Origin: Porphyridium purpureum
Lineage: Eukaryota; Rhodophyta; Bangiophyceae; Porphyridiales; Porphyridiaceae
Reading direction: 5' to 3'
Length of the DNA: 64,000 nt
Assembly: GCA_008690995.1 (NCBI GenBank)
Contig: VRMN01000001.1
Location: 1,240,001 to 1,304,000 of the forward strand
Numbering within the stretch: position 1 is the stretch's first letter; every line of letters begins with the position of its first letter. This document shows, in pieces, positions 10,648 through 20,274 of this stretch. Both the position numbers and the translations under genes were made by a program. The notes beneath the pieces are model-generated. The model was not told the origin of the DNA. It made no database searches and saw only the letters and a list, made by a program, of their open reading frames with translations.

Positions 10648-11472
10648 TCAGTTCGTTAGATCCATAGCATCGCGCTTACTCTCGTCATGAGTTTGTACAG
10701 GAAGCTCAATGGTCATGGCCACTGCTCCTTTGTACGTCTGAGAGCGAACCATTCCGTGTGAGACGCAATCGACCGCATTGGTTGTGACGCAAACGCGCGC
10801 CGCATGCATGTCCAATCCGAAGAGGCTACAGAGATTCATGGCGTCGTACGCGCCGCGCATCTCGAGCAGATTTGCGGCACCACTCGTTATGATCACGCGC
10901 TTGCCCTTTGTCGTCTCTGCGAGTTCCGCGGCGTGAGCCAGAAACGTTTTGCGCAAGGCTGCTGTGCGGAGCAGATTTGAATAGCGGAGCTCGAAAACCA
11001 CGCCGGTCTCAATCGCCACATTCAGCAGCGGAGCCTTGACACGAAAGGGAGATCGATTTTGTGAAACGTCCAGGCACACAATATCGATATCCTGCTGCAT
11101 CGCGCGCTGTACGACCTTTTCTGACGACGAGCGCAGGGCAAGCAGGTCAAATCGGTCAGCGAACGGCGCCAAGTGCGCGAGCTCGCCAGGCTGGTTTGCA
11201 ATGATCGTCAGGCGCGAGAGAATGGTCACGGCAGGTCGCTTGGTGACGCGCAGCACATTATGGCCTTGGCCAGAATCCCTACTGCTCATCGCTGCCTGTG
11301 CTTCGCGCAGCCGGTGCACCAACGCGCTAGGCTGAAGCTCTTTTGGCGGCTGGCCGGCCACCTCTTGCTCAATCGCGATCACATCGTAGCCCAACCCAGC
11401 CACTTCTCTCAGGAACTCCTCCGGGCGCACGTGCGCGCACGCCGATTCCAGGACCCCAAGATCATGAAACAT
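10648..11472 (-). CDS. RPP30: RNase P/MRP protein subunit p30
   Basis: A 274-residue protein of the RPP30/Rpp1 family, a TIM-barrel-like subunit of nuclear RNase P (tRNA 5' processing) and RNase MRP (rRNA processing). Diagnostic blocks are ALRSSSEKVVQRAMQQ, DIDIVCLDVSQ, APLLNVAIETGVVFELRYS, the VIITSGAANLLEMRGAYD motif and the LCSLFGLD segment followed by a conserved Thr-Asn. It covers the family core from start to end. The ATG at 11472 gives MFHDLGV, as in relatives. A paired motif, ACTGTACATACAGTAC, lies 68-83 bp upstream. The gene is tail to tail with the hemerythrin-like gene, 185 bp away. Confidence 0.92.
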   Translation of the reverse strand: MFHDLGVLESACAHVRPEEFLREVAGLGYDVIAIEQEVAGQPPKELQPSALVHRLREAQAAMSSRDSGQGHNVLRVTKRPAVTILSRLTIIANQPGELAHLAPFADRFDLLALRSSSEKVVQRAMQQDIDIVCLDVSQNRSPFRVKAPLLNVAIETGVVFELRYSNLLRTAALRKTFLAHAAELAETTKGKRVIITSGAANLLEMRGAYDAMNLCSLFGLDMHAARVCVTTNAVDCVSHGMVRSQTYKGAVAMTIELPVQTHDESKRDAMDLTN

Positions 11473-12386
11473 CGCGCGCCGCCGTCACCGCCTCACTCGG
11501 ACTCCGCAACTCCCAAGACACCAAAATCCACCGACAACGACTGTACATACAGTACCTCCCTGGGTTGTTGCGCTGTGCGGCAGCGTGAGAAATGAGAAGC
11601 AAGGACGGCGACCACGCGTTGCGCTCGTGCCTGTCTCACGCAGACAGCCTCTCAACAAGCACTGGCCCATTCCGGCACTTTCTTTCCATAGACAAAGTGA
11701 AGAGAGCCCCGAAGCCAGCCAAACCATTGCCTTTGTCCGAAGCAACACGTTGGCTTTATGCAGAACCGCCTCTTCCCGTAGACGGACATGTCCATGCGTT
11801 CTCTACCGTGTTTTATCATGTTAAGCTGCCGCAGCCTGTATCCTGGAACCATCCGCCGCACGCCATCACGCCATCACGCCAGCAAGCCGAGTCTACTGCA
11901 TTCTTGCGCTTCAAGTCAATGTCGGCGAACGATTCTAAACGGGCAGTCCCACATTGAGGCCTGGGAGGACACGACTCGCCGACGAAATCATACCCACAAG
12001 GAAACGGCCTCCACGCTTTGACCGCTGAGCGGTCCACCTCTTCAGGATGATGGAAGTTGCACTTGAAAAGTGGGCGCCATGCACGAAGTGAGTGACCATA
12101 GTGCAGGTGGGGATACGTGCAGTTTTGAAGGCGCCAACGGTACCTCGTGCATGGCGTCAAAGCATGACAACGTGCGCAACTTGCTTCTAATGGCTGAAAC
12201 TGCACCCACCGTGCCACAACAGTAAAGTGAGACGCAGATCATTCGCATGAATCGCACCGAGCATCAGAAGCACAACACAAGCTGTGTCTGCCACGTTGAA
12301 GGCACCCAATTCCGATTCGCCTCACAGGATACGCAGGTCCCTGAAAGTCGTCTGCTCGCTGCAGCGTGCCTGAAAGAGGCATCATC
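11473..12386. other. intergenic region without recognisable gene
   Basis: About 0.9 kb between RPP30 and the aminotransferase, both on the minus strand. It holds the GTACAGT pair next to RPP30 and a 12-bp perfect inverted repeat at 12075-12156. Open frames here are short and resemble nothing I know. Confidence 0.5.
11540..11556 (-). promoter_or_regulatory. paired GTACAGT-type motif upstream of RPP30
   Basis: ACTGTACATACAGTACC, nearly self-complementary, 68 bp upstream of the RPP30 ATG. Confidence 0.5.
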
Positions 12387-13694
12387 TCACGCTTTCGCAT
12401 TGGGTGGAGTATGCCTCTTCAGAAATTCGGATAGGCGATAGCAAAACGCGTCAACAGCCGCATCGGTGGAATTGGAGAACACGATGCGGAACCAGCCAAA
12501 CTCAGTCATGTTCATGTATGAGCCTGGTGTCAGAATAATTTTGGTTTCCGCAACCAGCCTCTCGTACACTTCAAACTCACTGGCCTCAGACTGTGTACGA
12601 CACAAACGCGACAAGTCGCACATAATAAAGAAGCCGGCGTGAGGAGTGATGTATCGAACGTTGGTTCGATCCAAAAGGTCGCATATCTGACCAGAGATCC
12701 GCGCAAGGCGCGCACGACGCTTTGCGAACAAATCACCCAGCCACGCTTGGTTTTCAATGAGCCGTGTGACGGTCACTTGCGTCTGGTTTGACATAGTCGA
12801 GATCAGATTCGCTGACGGCATGAGCTGGTTCAGGACGGCGTTCTGTGTATACACGAGTCCCGTGCGCAGACCACAAATACCGAGATCCTTGCCAAACCCG
12901 TACAGGATATGCACGTCGTCGCTCAGCTGCCCTTCTAGCACGCGGTAGATGCTTTCGAATTTCTGCTTACCGTACACAGATTGCGCGTAAATCTCATCTA
13001 CAATCAAGTGCATGTCGGCATCTCGCACCCATGCGACGAAAGCAAGAAGCTCCTCGGGTGAATAAATCATACCAAGAGGATTATTAGGGTTCGAAATGAT
13101 CAGAGCCTTGCAAGAGACACCGCGTTCCTTTTTCGCCTTTGCTATCGCCTGCTTGAATGCCTGCTCCGAAACGCGGAACTCGGATTCGCTGTCTGTAGGT
13201 ACCACAACGACCTCAACGTCCGCCCGATGTAGGTCATCCAGGAAGCCTCGATAGTGCGGAGCCAAGAGCATGACGCCTTCGCCTGGCTCGACTACCATCT
13301 GCGCAATCAACCCCACTGCACCGCCGCACCCAGCTACCATACACACCTGCGATTCCTTCGCCGGCGGCAGTGATCCGGAAGCATCGTCCACCTTGAACAC
13401 ATACTGCGACAAGTACGCTGCTGCAGCAGTACGCATCTGCGCCATGCCTGACGAATACGCGTACTCGAGCGTGTGCGCATCAATCGGGAACGCCGCATTG
13501 TCCCGCGAGATTTGCTGGCTAGTCAACCGCGACGCGAAAGTGTCCTCAGAGACGCTGAAGAACAAGGCGCCGTCCGGATTCGTTTCGGCGTCGTGCGCAT
13601 CGTCTCGGTATGCGAAAAAGTCCCGGATGAAGTTGGGAAGCGGCGACCTGAGTTTGGCGACGAGTCGCTCATTCAAGCGTGCTGCAGACGCCAT
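12387..13694 (-). CDS. PLP aminotransferase of the ACC-synthase-like family (class I/II)
   Basis: A 435-residue fold-type I PLP enzyme. The start (SPLPNFIRDFF, ETNPDG) resembles 1-aminocyclopropane-1-carboxylate synthase (ACS) and its animal/algal ACCS-like relatives. Visible motifs are the PLP-phosphate Asn/Asp elements in IISNPNNPLG and LIVDEIYAQSVYG, and the Schiff-base lysine in GFGKDLGICGLRTGLVY, close to the ACS SKDLGLPGFRVG signature. Whether it makes ACC or is a general aminotransferase cannot be told. The start chosen, 13694, fits the family; an ATG at 13823 would add 43 basic residues, possibly a targeting peptide. Confidence 0.85.
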   Translation of the reverse strand: MASAARLNERLVAKLRSPLPNFIRDFFAYRDDAHDAETNPDGALFFSVSEDTFASRLTSQQISRDNAAFPIDAHTLEYAYSSGMAQMRTAAAAYLSQYVFKVDDASGSLPPAKESQVCMVAGCGGAVGLIAQMVVEPGEGVMLLAPHYRGFLDDLHRADVEVVVVPTDSESEFRVSEQAFKQAIAKAKKERGVSCKALIISNPNNPLGMIYSPEELLAFVAWVRDADMHLIVDEIYAQSVYGKQKFESIYRVLEGQLSDDVHILYGFGKDLGICGLRTGLVYTQNAVLNQLMPSANLISTMSNQTQVTVTRLIENQAWLGDLFAKRRARLARISGQICDLLDRTNVRYITPHAGFFIMCDLSRLCRTQSEASEFEVYERLVAETKIILTPGSYMNMTEFGWFRIVFSNSTDAAVDAFCYRLSEFLKRHTPPNAKA

Positions 13695-13907
13695 CTGAAT
13701 CTTCTGGCTTCTTTTCAGTACGCACTGCTGGAACGGCAGGCGGCAGAGCCACTCGACGCGCGCTTCAAGACGTCGATCAATCGAACCGCCTGCGTGTCTT
13801 TTTCCTGCTGAGGTGCAAAACATGAAGAAGGCCACTATCCCCTGGTCGGAAAGCCTCCACCTGTGAATAAAGATGTTTTTTCGAACAGGTTAAGTTTGGA
13901 AGTGGGT

Positions 13908-15083
13908 TCAAGGTATAGCCTCAAAAGTAGTGAGGGAGGGGTCAGCTAGTTTCTCTTGGCTGGCGAGTTCCAGGACTTCTCCAGCAGTCTTCTGGCCCAA
14001 CAGATACGAGTGATACATAAGCTTGTGCTTGCGATTCAGGTCGTAGATCTCAAGGGCCAAATGCTGGCTGTAGAGTTTTTCTACGTTGCGCGCGTACAGA
14101 TGTGCGTCCACTTTTTCCTGCTCAGCTGGCTCGTACACGCCCAACTCGGAGATATCTACATAGTTCACAAACTGGGTCATGATACGCCACATGTGTGTTT
14201 TGAATAGAATGCTCTCCCACGATGAATTAAAGTGCTTGTACGGAAATGAGACCACCACGGGCAAGACCGCAAGACCCGCGGCAAACGCGCCGCGGCGGAA
14301 GCGAATCATGGCGTGCCCGTTGCATGTTGTTCCTTCCGGGAAAATAATCAAATTGGTGGCGCAATCACTACACCCTTCGCATTGTTTGAGCACGCGACAC
14401 GCATGCGCGCGCTGTGTCCGTCCCACAATTGACTGAGTCACGCTTTCAGACGACCCCAGAAAAAGGCATTGAATGGCGCAGGCTATTTTGCCGACGAATC
14501 GAACTCGGCGGATATCCTCCTTGGCAACAAACGAACCGCTGTACACGGCGAGGAGCACGAGGATATCCAGATACCCCAAGTGGTTGCTCACTATTGTGTA
14601 CGCACAGCTGCGTCGCGCGAGCGATGCGCGGGGTGACACCGGCTTGAGCTGGGGCGACAGGCTAGACGGCTCAGGACTGCGCCGCCGAATCCAAAACACG
14701 CCAAAACACAAGGCCAACGCCAGCCTTGCCAGTCTGGGTATGACTCGGACGAGACGCATCTGCCATCCGGCGAGCCGCCCGGCAATCTTTTGATTTAAGG
14801 ATGAATCTGGAGTTGAGCCTGACGATGAAACTGCTTCCTCACCATGTCGGGGACTACCTTGAACCAACGCCGCCACCAGCCACAACACAATCAGAAAAAT
14901 TAACAGCAGCAGCAGGCGCAGTGGCAGCAATGTGCAGCTCAACAAGGCTGTTTTGCACACCTCGTACACCGACCACTGTCCAGAAACTCTCTTGAATGGA
15001 TAAAAATAAGCGTGTACTTGCTCGTCCAGCTGCTCTGCGGTTTCGCCCGACTCTGCAACACCCTGTTCGTATCGGCGATCCAT
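13908..15083 (-). CDS. 1-acyl-glycerophosphate/lysophospholipid acyltransferase (PlsC family)
   Basis: A 391-residue membrane protein. Two hydrophobic segments precede the catalytic domain, one of them very leucine-rich near residues 50-75. The acyltransferase motif HX4D is seen in VSNHLGYLDILVL, and the glycerophosphate-binding motif in FPEGTTCNGHAMIRFRRGAF. The following VLPVVVSFPYKHFNSSW matches the third and fourth PlsC blocks. The family transfers acyl groups from acyl-CoA to lysophosphatidate or other lysophospholipids in ER or plastid membranes. The layout (N-terminal TM pair, EGTTCNG) is closest to LPCAT/LPEAT-type enzymes. The frame is open upstream of 15083 but has no ATG. A GTACAGT motif sits 168 bp upstream. 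Confidence 0.87.
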   Translation of the reverse strand: MDRRYEQGVAESGETAEQLDEQVHAYFYPFKRVSGQWSVYEVCKTALLSCTLLPLRLLLLLIFLIVLWLVAALVQGSPRHGEEAVSSSGSTPDSSLNQKIAGRLAGWQMRLVRVIPRLARLALALCFGVFWIRRRSPEPSSLSPQLKPVSPRASLARRSCAYTIVSNHLGYLDILVLLAVYSGSFVAKEDIRRVRFVGKIACAIQCLFLGSSESVTQSIVGRTQRAHACRVLKQCEGCSDCATNLIIFPEGTTCNGHAMIRFRRGAFAAGLAVLPVVVSFPYKHFNSSWESILFKTHMWRIMTQFVNYVDISELGVYEPAEQEKVDAHLYARNVEKLYSQHLALEIYDLNRKHKLMYHSYLLGQKTAGEVLELASQEKLADPSLTTFEAIP

Positions 15084-15250
15084 CAGCCCGACTCCATCGA
15101 CTTGACTGCGTGTGCGCGATCTCACCCGACAACCAGGATGGTTTGTCGAGCTTGTCCGCACCCGCAAATGAGTGCGAACGCTAAATTTCTCTTCGCCCAC
15201 GGCGTTCCAGTCCAACCACTAGTGCAATTTCTCTTCCCAGGCGGTTTCAA

Positions 15251-15257
15251 GTACAGT
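15251..15257 (+). promoter_or_regulatory. GTACAGT motif upstream of the acyltransferase gene
   Basis: AAGTACAGTT, 168 bp upstream of the acyltransferase ATG (which reads on the other strand) and close to the H2A stop codon. Confidence 0.35.
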
Positions 15258-15313
15258 TCTCCTCGGGCACATTGCAAGATCGGAAATTCGTTTAGTGACT
15301 TTTTACGGGACTT

Positions 15314-15694
15314 CTACAGCTCCTGCGAGGCGTCCTTGCCCTTCTTCTTGGGCATCAGCACAGCGTGAATATTTGGCAACACTCCACCTGCCGCAATGGT
15401 GACACCAGACAGCAGTTTGTTGAGTTCTTCGTCGTTACGGACCGCCAGCTGCACATGTCGTGGAATGATGCGTGTCTTCTTATTGTCACGCGCGGCGTTG
15501 CCCGCCAATTCAAGCACTTCAGCCGTCAAGTACTCCATGACCGCCGCCATATACACGGGCGCGCCTGCGCCGACCCGATCGGCGTACCCACCCTTCTTCA
15601 GATGGCGATGAATTCTTCCGACTGGAAACTGCAGCCCGGCTTTCTTTGTGCGGCTCATTGCCGCCTTGCGCTCTTTCGCATCCTTGGGAGCCAT
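15314..15694 (-). CDS. H2A: histone H2A with H2A.X-type SQEL tail
   Basis: A 126-residue core histone. It has the [17 protein letters not shown] start of the histone fold, [20 protein letters not shown], the acidic-patch and docking region NDEELNKLL, and [13 protein letters not shown]. The tail ends in SQEL, the motif phosphorylated by ATM/ATR-type kinases in H2A.X and in yeast H2A. Start at 15694; the frame is open further upstream but would add a non-histone leader. The gene is head to head with H2B and shares its promoter. I see no classical animal-type histone 3' stem-loop downstream. Confidence 0.98.
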   Translation of the reverse strand: MAPKDAKERKAAMSRTKKAGLQFPVGRIHRHLKKGGYADRVGAGAPVYMAAVMEYLTAEVLELAGNAARDNKKTRIIPRHVQLAVRNDEELNKLLSGVTIAAGGVLPNIHAVLMPKKKGKDASQEL

Positions 15695-16093
15695 TCTGCT
15701 TGCACACAATTCAGTACCTCTCGCCTCTTTCCTCCTTTTGCCGTCACTCACCCCACAACTTTTCCCTCACCACCCGCGAACTTTTATAGCCAAACTTGCC
15801 TGCGCACACCCGAAACGCCTTCACGTTTTTGTCCAATCAAATGCTTCTTGCCGCATTCTGATTGGACAAAAATAAAGCACCACTTGATTTCTCAGTAAAA
15901 CGCATTCATTTTATGATTTTGCTTTTCATATCCACGTCAAAAACACTGAGAAGTGGATTTCTGTCGCGGCATATAAACCGCGGGCTGAGCGCGCGAGGGC
16001 AGAAGGAGGGCACGCGTGAGTGACGAGGGACACGTTGGAACAAGGAAGGAGGGAACAACTGCGTGGAGGAGACGCAGCAGAAAGCGTATCAAG
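15695..16093. promoter_or_regulatory. bidirectional H2A/H2B promoter
   Basis: The 399-bp region between the divergent histone genes has two outward TATA boxes: TATAAAA on the minus strand at 15782-15788 for H2A, 88 bp from its ATG, and TATAAA at 15972-15977 for H2B, 117 bp from its ATG. Between them is a perfect 14-bp inverted repeat (15826-15839 and 15859-15872) with a CCAAT box in each arm. This is a classical arrangement for co-ordinated S-phase histone expression; CCAAT boxes are bound by NF-Y-type factors (known). Confidence 0.88.
15826..15872. promoter_or_regulatory. 14-bp CCAAT-containing dyad
   Basis: The left arm TTTTTGTCCAATCA and the right arm TGATTGGACAAAAA are exact reverse complements separated by 19 bp. 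It lies between the two TATA boxes of the histone pair, so each gene sees a CCAAT element in the same relative orientation. Confidence 0.9.
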
Positions 16094-16468
16094 ATGGCGC
16101 CAAAAGGAACCAAGAGCCTGCCGGTGGCTGAGAAGAAGCCGAAGCAAGTGATCAAGAAGGATGACGACAAGAAGAGCAAGAAGAAGAAGCGCACCGAGTC
16201 GTACAGCATCTACATTTACAAGGTGCTGAAGCAGGTACACCCGGACACGGGCATTTCGTCGAATGCCATGTCGATCATGAACTCGTTTGTCACGGACCTC
16301 TTCGAGCGCATTGCGGCCGAAGCAGCCAAGCTGTCATCATACTCCAAGACCAAGACGCTCACGTCGCGCGAAATTCAGACCGCGGTTAGGCTGTTGTTGC
16401 CTGGCGAGCTGGCGAAGCACGCGGTGTCGGAGGGTACCAAGGCAGTGACCAAGTACTCGAGCTCATAA
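16094..16468 (+). CDS. H2B: histone H2B
   Basis: A 124-residue core histone. A lysine-rich tail is followed by [20 protein letters not shown], the canonical start of the fold, then [19 protein letters not shown] and [33 protein letters not shown]. The penultimate tail lysine used for ubiquitination in other species (AVTKYSS context) is present. The ATG at 16094 gives MAPKGTK; the open frame upstream is leader sequence. Confidence 0.98.
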   Translation: MAPKGTKSLPVAEKKPKQVIKKDDDKKSKKKKRTESYSIYIYKVLKQVHPDTGISSNAMSIMNSFVTDLFERIAAEAAKLSSYSKTKTLTSREIQTAVRLLLPGELAKHAVSEGTKAVTKYSSS

Positions 16469-17224
16469 ACATGTGACACTAAATCAACATCTGGCTCTTC
16501 TGCCCGCGTTCCTCTGAAAAATTGCGAAGCTTGCAGCAGAAATTTTACTGCCACCAGCATACATCCGGAACATCTCAACGTCGGATTCCTAGGCTCTGTG
16601 TTTCGACATGGTGTGCACGTCCGCGCCTGGCCTGTCGCGATGACATCGCTCCCAACATCGCCACCTGCTTTTTCTTCGACCAAGGACACTAATCATGATA
16701 GTAGTGTACAGTGTCAGATCACCAACGGGCCATTGAGTTTTGAGAAGATAGACGCTGCTTCCGCGCACCGTCGGGGTTCCAGAAGCGCGCACACAAGGCT
16801 CTCCGTTTACACAGTGTTGATGATTGAAAGCACCGCATGAGAGGATTCCTGTCAGTGTATACTCCTCGCCGCATGCAAGTATCCTTTTACACGGGCGTGG
16901 CATTCTGATGGATGTGAACCAGACTCGACGGTCTCTTTATGTACCGTCTTCGAATCTTGCCGCAACGCTCGACGAAAAACGCACCATTGTGCATCGGAAA
17001 TGTGGCATATATCTACGATCTGCCATGCCACTGCGCAAGATTTTCAGGGATCGTACATATATGAGCTTGGCCGCGCGTTGAAACCCGGCTGGCACAGAAA
17101 GTTGGTGCTTCGGGCTAAATCTGTTGGCGAGACCTTTTCTGGAAACATACACGTCGAAGTGCAGTGCTTTTGCTCAGAGACGGGACGTCCAGTGTAGTTC
17201 AGAGAATCCTTTTCAGACACTGGG
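16469..17224. other. intergenic region
   Basis: 756 bp between H2B and the secreted-protein gene. It contains one GTACAGT motif (16706-16712) and no convincing coding region. Confidence 0.5.
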
Positions 17225-19030
17225 ATGGATCGTTTAGCACTGATGTGGTCTGTGGCGCTCGCGCTGGCGCTCATCGGAGCAGGACAGGCGGCTTCAATTC
17301 CGCCGGTGGACGTGGACCTAGCCAGCAAACTCAGGACCGGGGCCGTGGAGCCAGTGAGCATGGACAATGAGGTGCTGCGTCTGACGCCCTACGCGCAGGT
17401 CGAAAATGCTGGCATTTGCGCGGTGGACCCCAACTCGTACAATTTGAACAAGTATGCCGCCCAGCTCGCCGTCCAGGACACGTCTTTGAGCCGGTGCCTG
17501 CCGTTCCCAGGCTCGCTTGCTTCGCTTCCCGGTACGTACGCATGTGGTGACTCGCTCATTCTGCTTGTCAGCTTCGATCGCACGTTAAGCGGGACTTCTG
17601 ATCCTGTTTCCGCAGACCAGACAGGCGCGAACGTGGCGTTCACTTTGGAATTCGATGTGGCAAACAGTGCACCAGGAGGCCTCATTGGATTTCAGGGCAT
17701 CACGACCGCAGAGCTGAGCACAGCCGACGCGGCATTCACAGCGCCGACAAATTTGCAACTGTCCGTGGACGACTTGCAGCCGGCATACTTGACAGCCTCA
17801 GGTGACTACAAGAAGCGCGTCTCTCTTCTCGTGAAGGACGTCCCGCAAGCAGTTTCCGTAGTGATTCGTCTGAGCGTACCCATTGTGTGCCCTGTCGGAG
17901 CATTGGTGCCCGCTGGCGACGATTTTGTCACTCTCACGAGCTTTAATGTATCTTACGCGGACGCCACATCCGATACCCCAAGCATTTCGCGCCCGTATGT
18001 CAAGTACAGAATGGAAGACCTGTTGGGCGCGGGCGCTGCTTTTCCGGTCGTGAAGCATCGAGGCGTCGTTTCCGGTGGCACCTGTGCGGATGGAAAGGAG
18101 ATGTTAGGCATAGAGGCTGGCACTGTTATACAGCACTGCGTCTCTGTGTACAATATTGGCACGCTCGATTTGACAAACATGGTAGTTGAAGACATGGGCT
18201 TTGGAGACAATAACCAGGGCACGTTAATTTCAGGCTTCTCCTCCACGTTGCCAGCAGGCGCGACGGAGAGCGTCACGTATGAGTCACAGTTTGACAACGT
18301 CGGTACATTTGAGGTGCCCGTTGAAGCGCGAGGACTCAACAATGAAACAAATCTTCTTTTTGCCTCCGGCTCCCTGACAGTTCAGGTGAATCCAGAGGTG
18401 ACTCCTCCGCCAACGCCGACGCCGGGTCCTTCTTTTCTCACCGCTGAGATGAATCTCACCTCAGGCGAGTGCTCGGACGTGCTCTTGGACCCGAAAATCT
18501 TGATTACATTCCCCGGCGATGCGCATACGCGTTGCTTCCGAGTGACAAATACAGGCTCTTGGCCTGTGGCGCTGCAAGCGGTAGACGGCGGGCCGGCGAG
18601 TTTCCTCGGACAGACCATTCAGCCTGGGGCAGTTTTGGAGGGCTCAATCACAACGACAGTGAGCAGTGCTGCTGCAAGCGGCATCGAGGTCTTGGATTTC
18701 GTTGTAGCTGCTGGGGACGGAGAGACCTTCTCCGACGCAGCCGCGCTTCTGGTCAATCCTTCGCCAGGTCAAGAGGCGCTCTATTGTTACGGTTACAGAC
18801 CAGCGGGCGAACCAAGCGGCGAGTGCTTCTACGTTCGTTACATTAACGACAGTGGCAATCTTTATGAAATGTGTGACAGCCGCGGCTGCAATCCGGCACT
18901 CCAATGCTTTGGGTACGAGAAGCTTGAGTCCTACTACTACCTGCTCGAAATGCGTACTGCGTCCAGATTGGACGAGAACTGTGCTCGTGTGAGCGGCACA
19001 GGGCTGTTCTCCATGTCTGTGAAGCTCTAG
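17225..19030 (+). CDS. secreted protein with repeated DUF11/Ig-like modules, function unknown
   Basis: 601 residues. The N-terminus is a good signal peptide (basic start, hydrophobic core near residues 6-20, cleavage near GQAA). Residues of about 90-260 are beta-rich without a known motif. Two later segments resemble DUF11/CARDB-like beta-sandwich modules: CVSVYNIGTLDLTNMVVED (about 300-390) and CFRVTNTGSWPVAL (about 430-520). They are joined by a proline/threonine linker (PPPTPTPGP, about 397). The last 85 residues are rich in Cys and Tyr, with eight cysteines, and look like a small disulfide-bonded domain. There is no C-terminal TM segment. It is probably secreted or bound in the extracellular matrix. 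I do not recognise the full-length family. Confidence 0.75.
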   Translation: MDRLALMWSVALALALIGAGQAASIPPVDVDLASKLRTGAVEPVSMDNEVLRLTPYAQVENAGICAVDPNSYNLNKYAAQLAVQDTSLSRCLPFPGSLASLPGTYACGDSLILLVSFDRTLSGTSDPVSADQTGANVAFTLEFDVANSAPGGLIGFQGITTAELSTADAAFTAPTNLQLSVDDLQPAYLTASGDYKKRVSLLVKDVPQAVSVVIRLSVPIVCPVGALVPAGDDFVTLTSFNVSYADATSDTPSISRPYVKYRMEDLLGAGAAFPVVKHRGVVSGGTCADGKEMLGIEAGTVIQHCVSVYNIGTLDLTNMVVEDMGFGDNNQGTLISGFSSTLPAGATESVTYESQFDNVGTFEVPVEARGLNNETNLLFASGSLTVQVNPEVTPPPTPTPGPSFLTAEMNLTSGECSDVLLDPKILITFPGDAHTRCFRVTNTGSWPVALQAVDGGPASFLGQTIQPGAVLEGSITTTVSSAAASGIEVLDFVVAAGDGETFSDAAALLVNPSPGQEALYCYGYRPAGEPSGECFYVRYINDSGNLYEMCDSRGCNPALQCFGYEKLESYYYLLEMRTASRLDENCARVSGTGLFSMSVKL

Positions 19031-19128
19031 TCGTCAGCTTGCCGCGCGAGTGCCTTTTTCTATCCATGTATATACTGTCTTTACAGTTTAACCTTTTCGT
19101 ACATCTTCTAGTCTTCTGTGCGATCCTG

Positions 19129-20115
19129 TCACGCAAGTATTTTACAGAGGGTTTGTGCCAATTGGTGCACATTACCCTTCAGCTCTTTGTCCTCAACACG
19201 TTCCTCCAGTCGGTTGATTACATCAACGCAATTTTCGCTCTTGAGCAGGGCGCGGCCGTGCTCGCAGCTCGCACAAACCTTGATCAATTCCACGGCGTCT
19301 TCCAAATCGCCGACTTGGTCCGCCGGCAAGTTTCCAACATCGCGCACGACAAGCCGCACTGCGGCTCCGCCGTCAAGCTCGCAAATATCCCGCACAAACC
19401 ATAGGTTCTGCGTGCGCGGCGCCTTTGCCGTGAAAAAGCGCGCGCGCCGCCGAACGACCTCTGACTGGGCGTCGTTGATGCACGCCGCCAATGCCTCGAC
19501 GCCGCCGAGGGCCTTGACGGCGTCGCTGTGCTCGGGCGAGTTTCTCAGCAGCGCGGAAATCGCGCGCACACCCTTGGCGCGAACGGAAGGATCTGCGTCG
19601 CTCAGCGCACCCACCACAACTTGCAGCGCGTCTGGGTGGGATGCCACCAGCGCCTTCACCTCATCATCATCCTGCATTGCGGAGCCCAGGAGCGACACCG
19701 CCGCCACGCGCACGGTCGAGGCGTCCGCATGTGAGCCTAGAGAGTTCTGTGCCCGCCGAACCGCCGCGTCCAGCACGCCCGTTTTCTGAATATTTATCGC
19801 GTAGTTGCGGTCCTCCATGTACTCCTCCAAAGCCAGCAGCGCGCCGATGTGGTCTGCAGCCTGCCGCGCGTCATCCAAAAGCACGTCCTTGAGCTCGCGA
19901 ATCTGCGCATACACGTCAGGGAACAAGGCGTCCAGCACGCCCTTATTCTGCTCGATGAACGCGCGCTTTTCGGCGATTTGCTCTGGCGTCAAGCCCGACA
20001 GCGCCGTGTGGCCCTGCGCGTCGACGGCCGTGTGCTCGACCGCCACTTTCAGCAGCTCATTCAAACTCTGAATCTGCATGTCTGCTTCTTTCTGCCCTTG
20101 CCCGTGCTCCCCCAT
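19129..20115 (-). CDS. FES1: Hsp70 nucleotide exchange factor, Fes1/HspBP1 type
   Basis: A 328-residue armadillo-like helical-repeat protein. The N-terminus (MQIQSLNELLKVAVEH) and the block LLALEEYMEDRNYAINIQKTG are characteristic of Fes1/HspBP1, which opens the Hsp70 nucleotide-binding lobe to release ADP in the cytosol or ER. Armadillo repeats follow: VRVAAVSLLGSAMQDD, VRAKGVRAISALLRNSP, RARFFTAKA. The start at 20115 (MGEHGQ) is chosen because the upstream extension is arginine-rich and unlike the family. The upstream region has three GTACAGT motifs in 100 bp. Confidence 0.88.
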   Translation of the reverse strand: MGEHGQGQKEADMQIQSLNELLKVAVEHTAVDAQGHTALSGLTPEQIAEKRAFIEQNKGVLDALFPDVYAQIRELKDVLLDDARQAADHIGALLALEEYMEDRNYAINIQKTGVLDAAVRRAQNSLGSHADASTVRVAAVSLLGSAMQDDDEVKALVASHPDALQVVVGALSDADPSVRAKGVRAISALLRNSPEHSDAVKALGGVEALAACINDAQSEVVRRRARFFTAKAPRTQNLWFVRDICELDGGAAVRLVVRDVGNLPADQVGDLEDAVELIKVCASCEHGRALLKSENCVDVINRLEERVEDKELKGNVHQLAQTLCKILA

Positions 20116-20274
20116 CGCTCCACGTCGTCTCTGTCCCTGCTCTCTATCCTTACCGCCTCGCTCCAATGCACTTGTAACCTTGTCGCTTTTCCTTCCCCCA
20201 TCCGTCAACGCTCTTTCCTTATCTTCGTGCTTTCTAGTGGGTTCTAGGGTGCGCCACAATGGTACACTGCATAA

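Noticed and set aside
12050-12110. Possible tiny exon with a GTGAGT donor-like site
   Set aside because: The only nearby acceptor would give an intron of about 19 bp, too short to splice; the sequence is better described as part of the inverted repeat.
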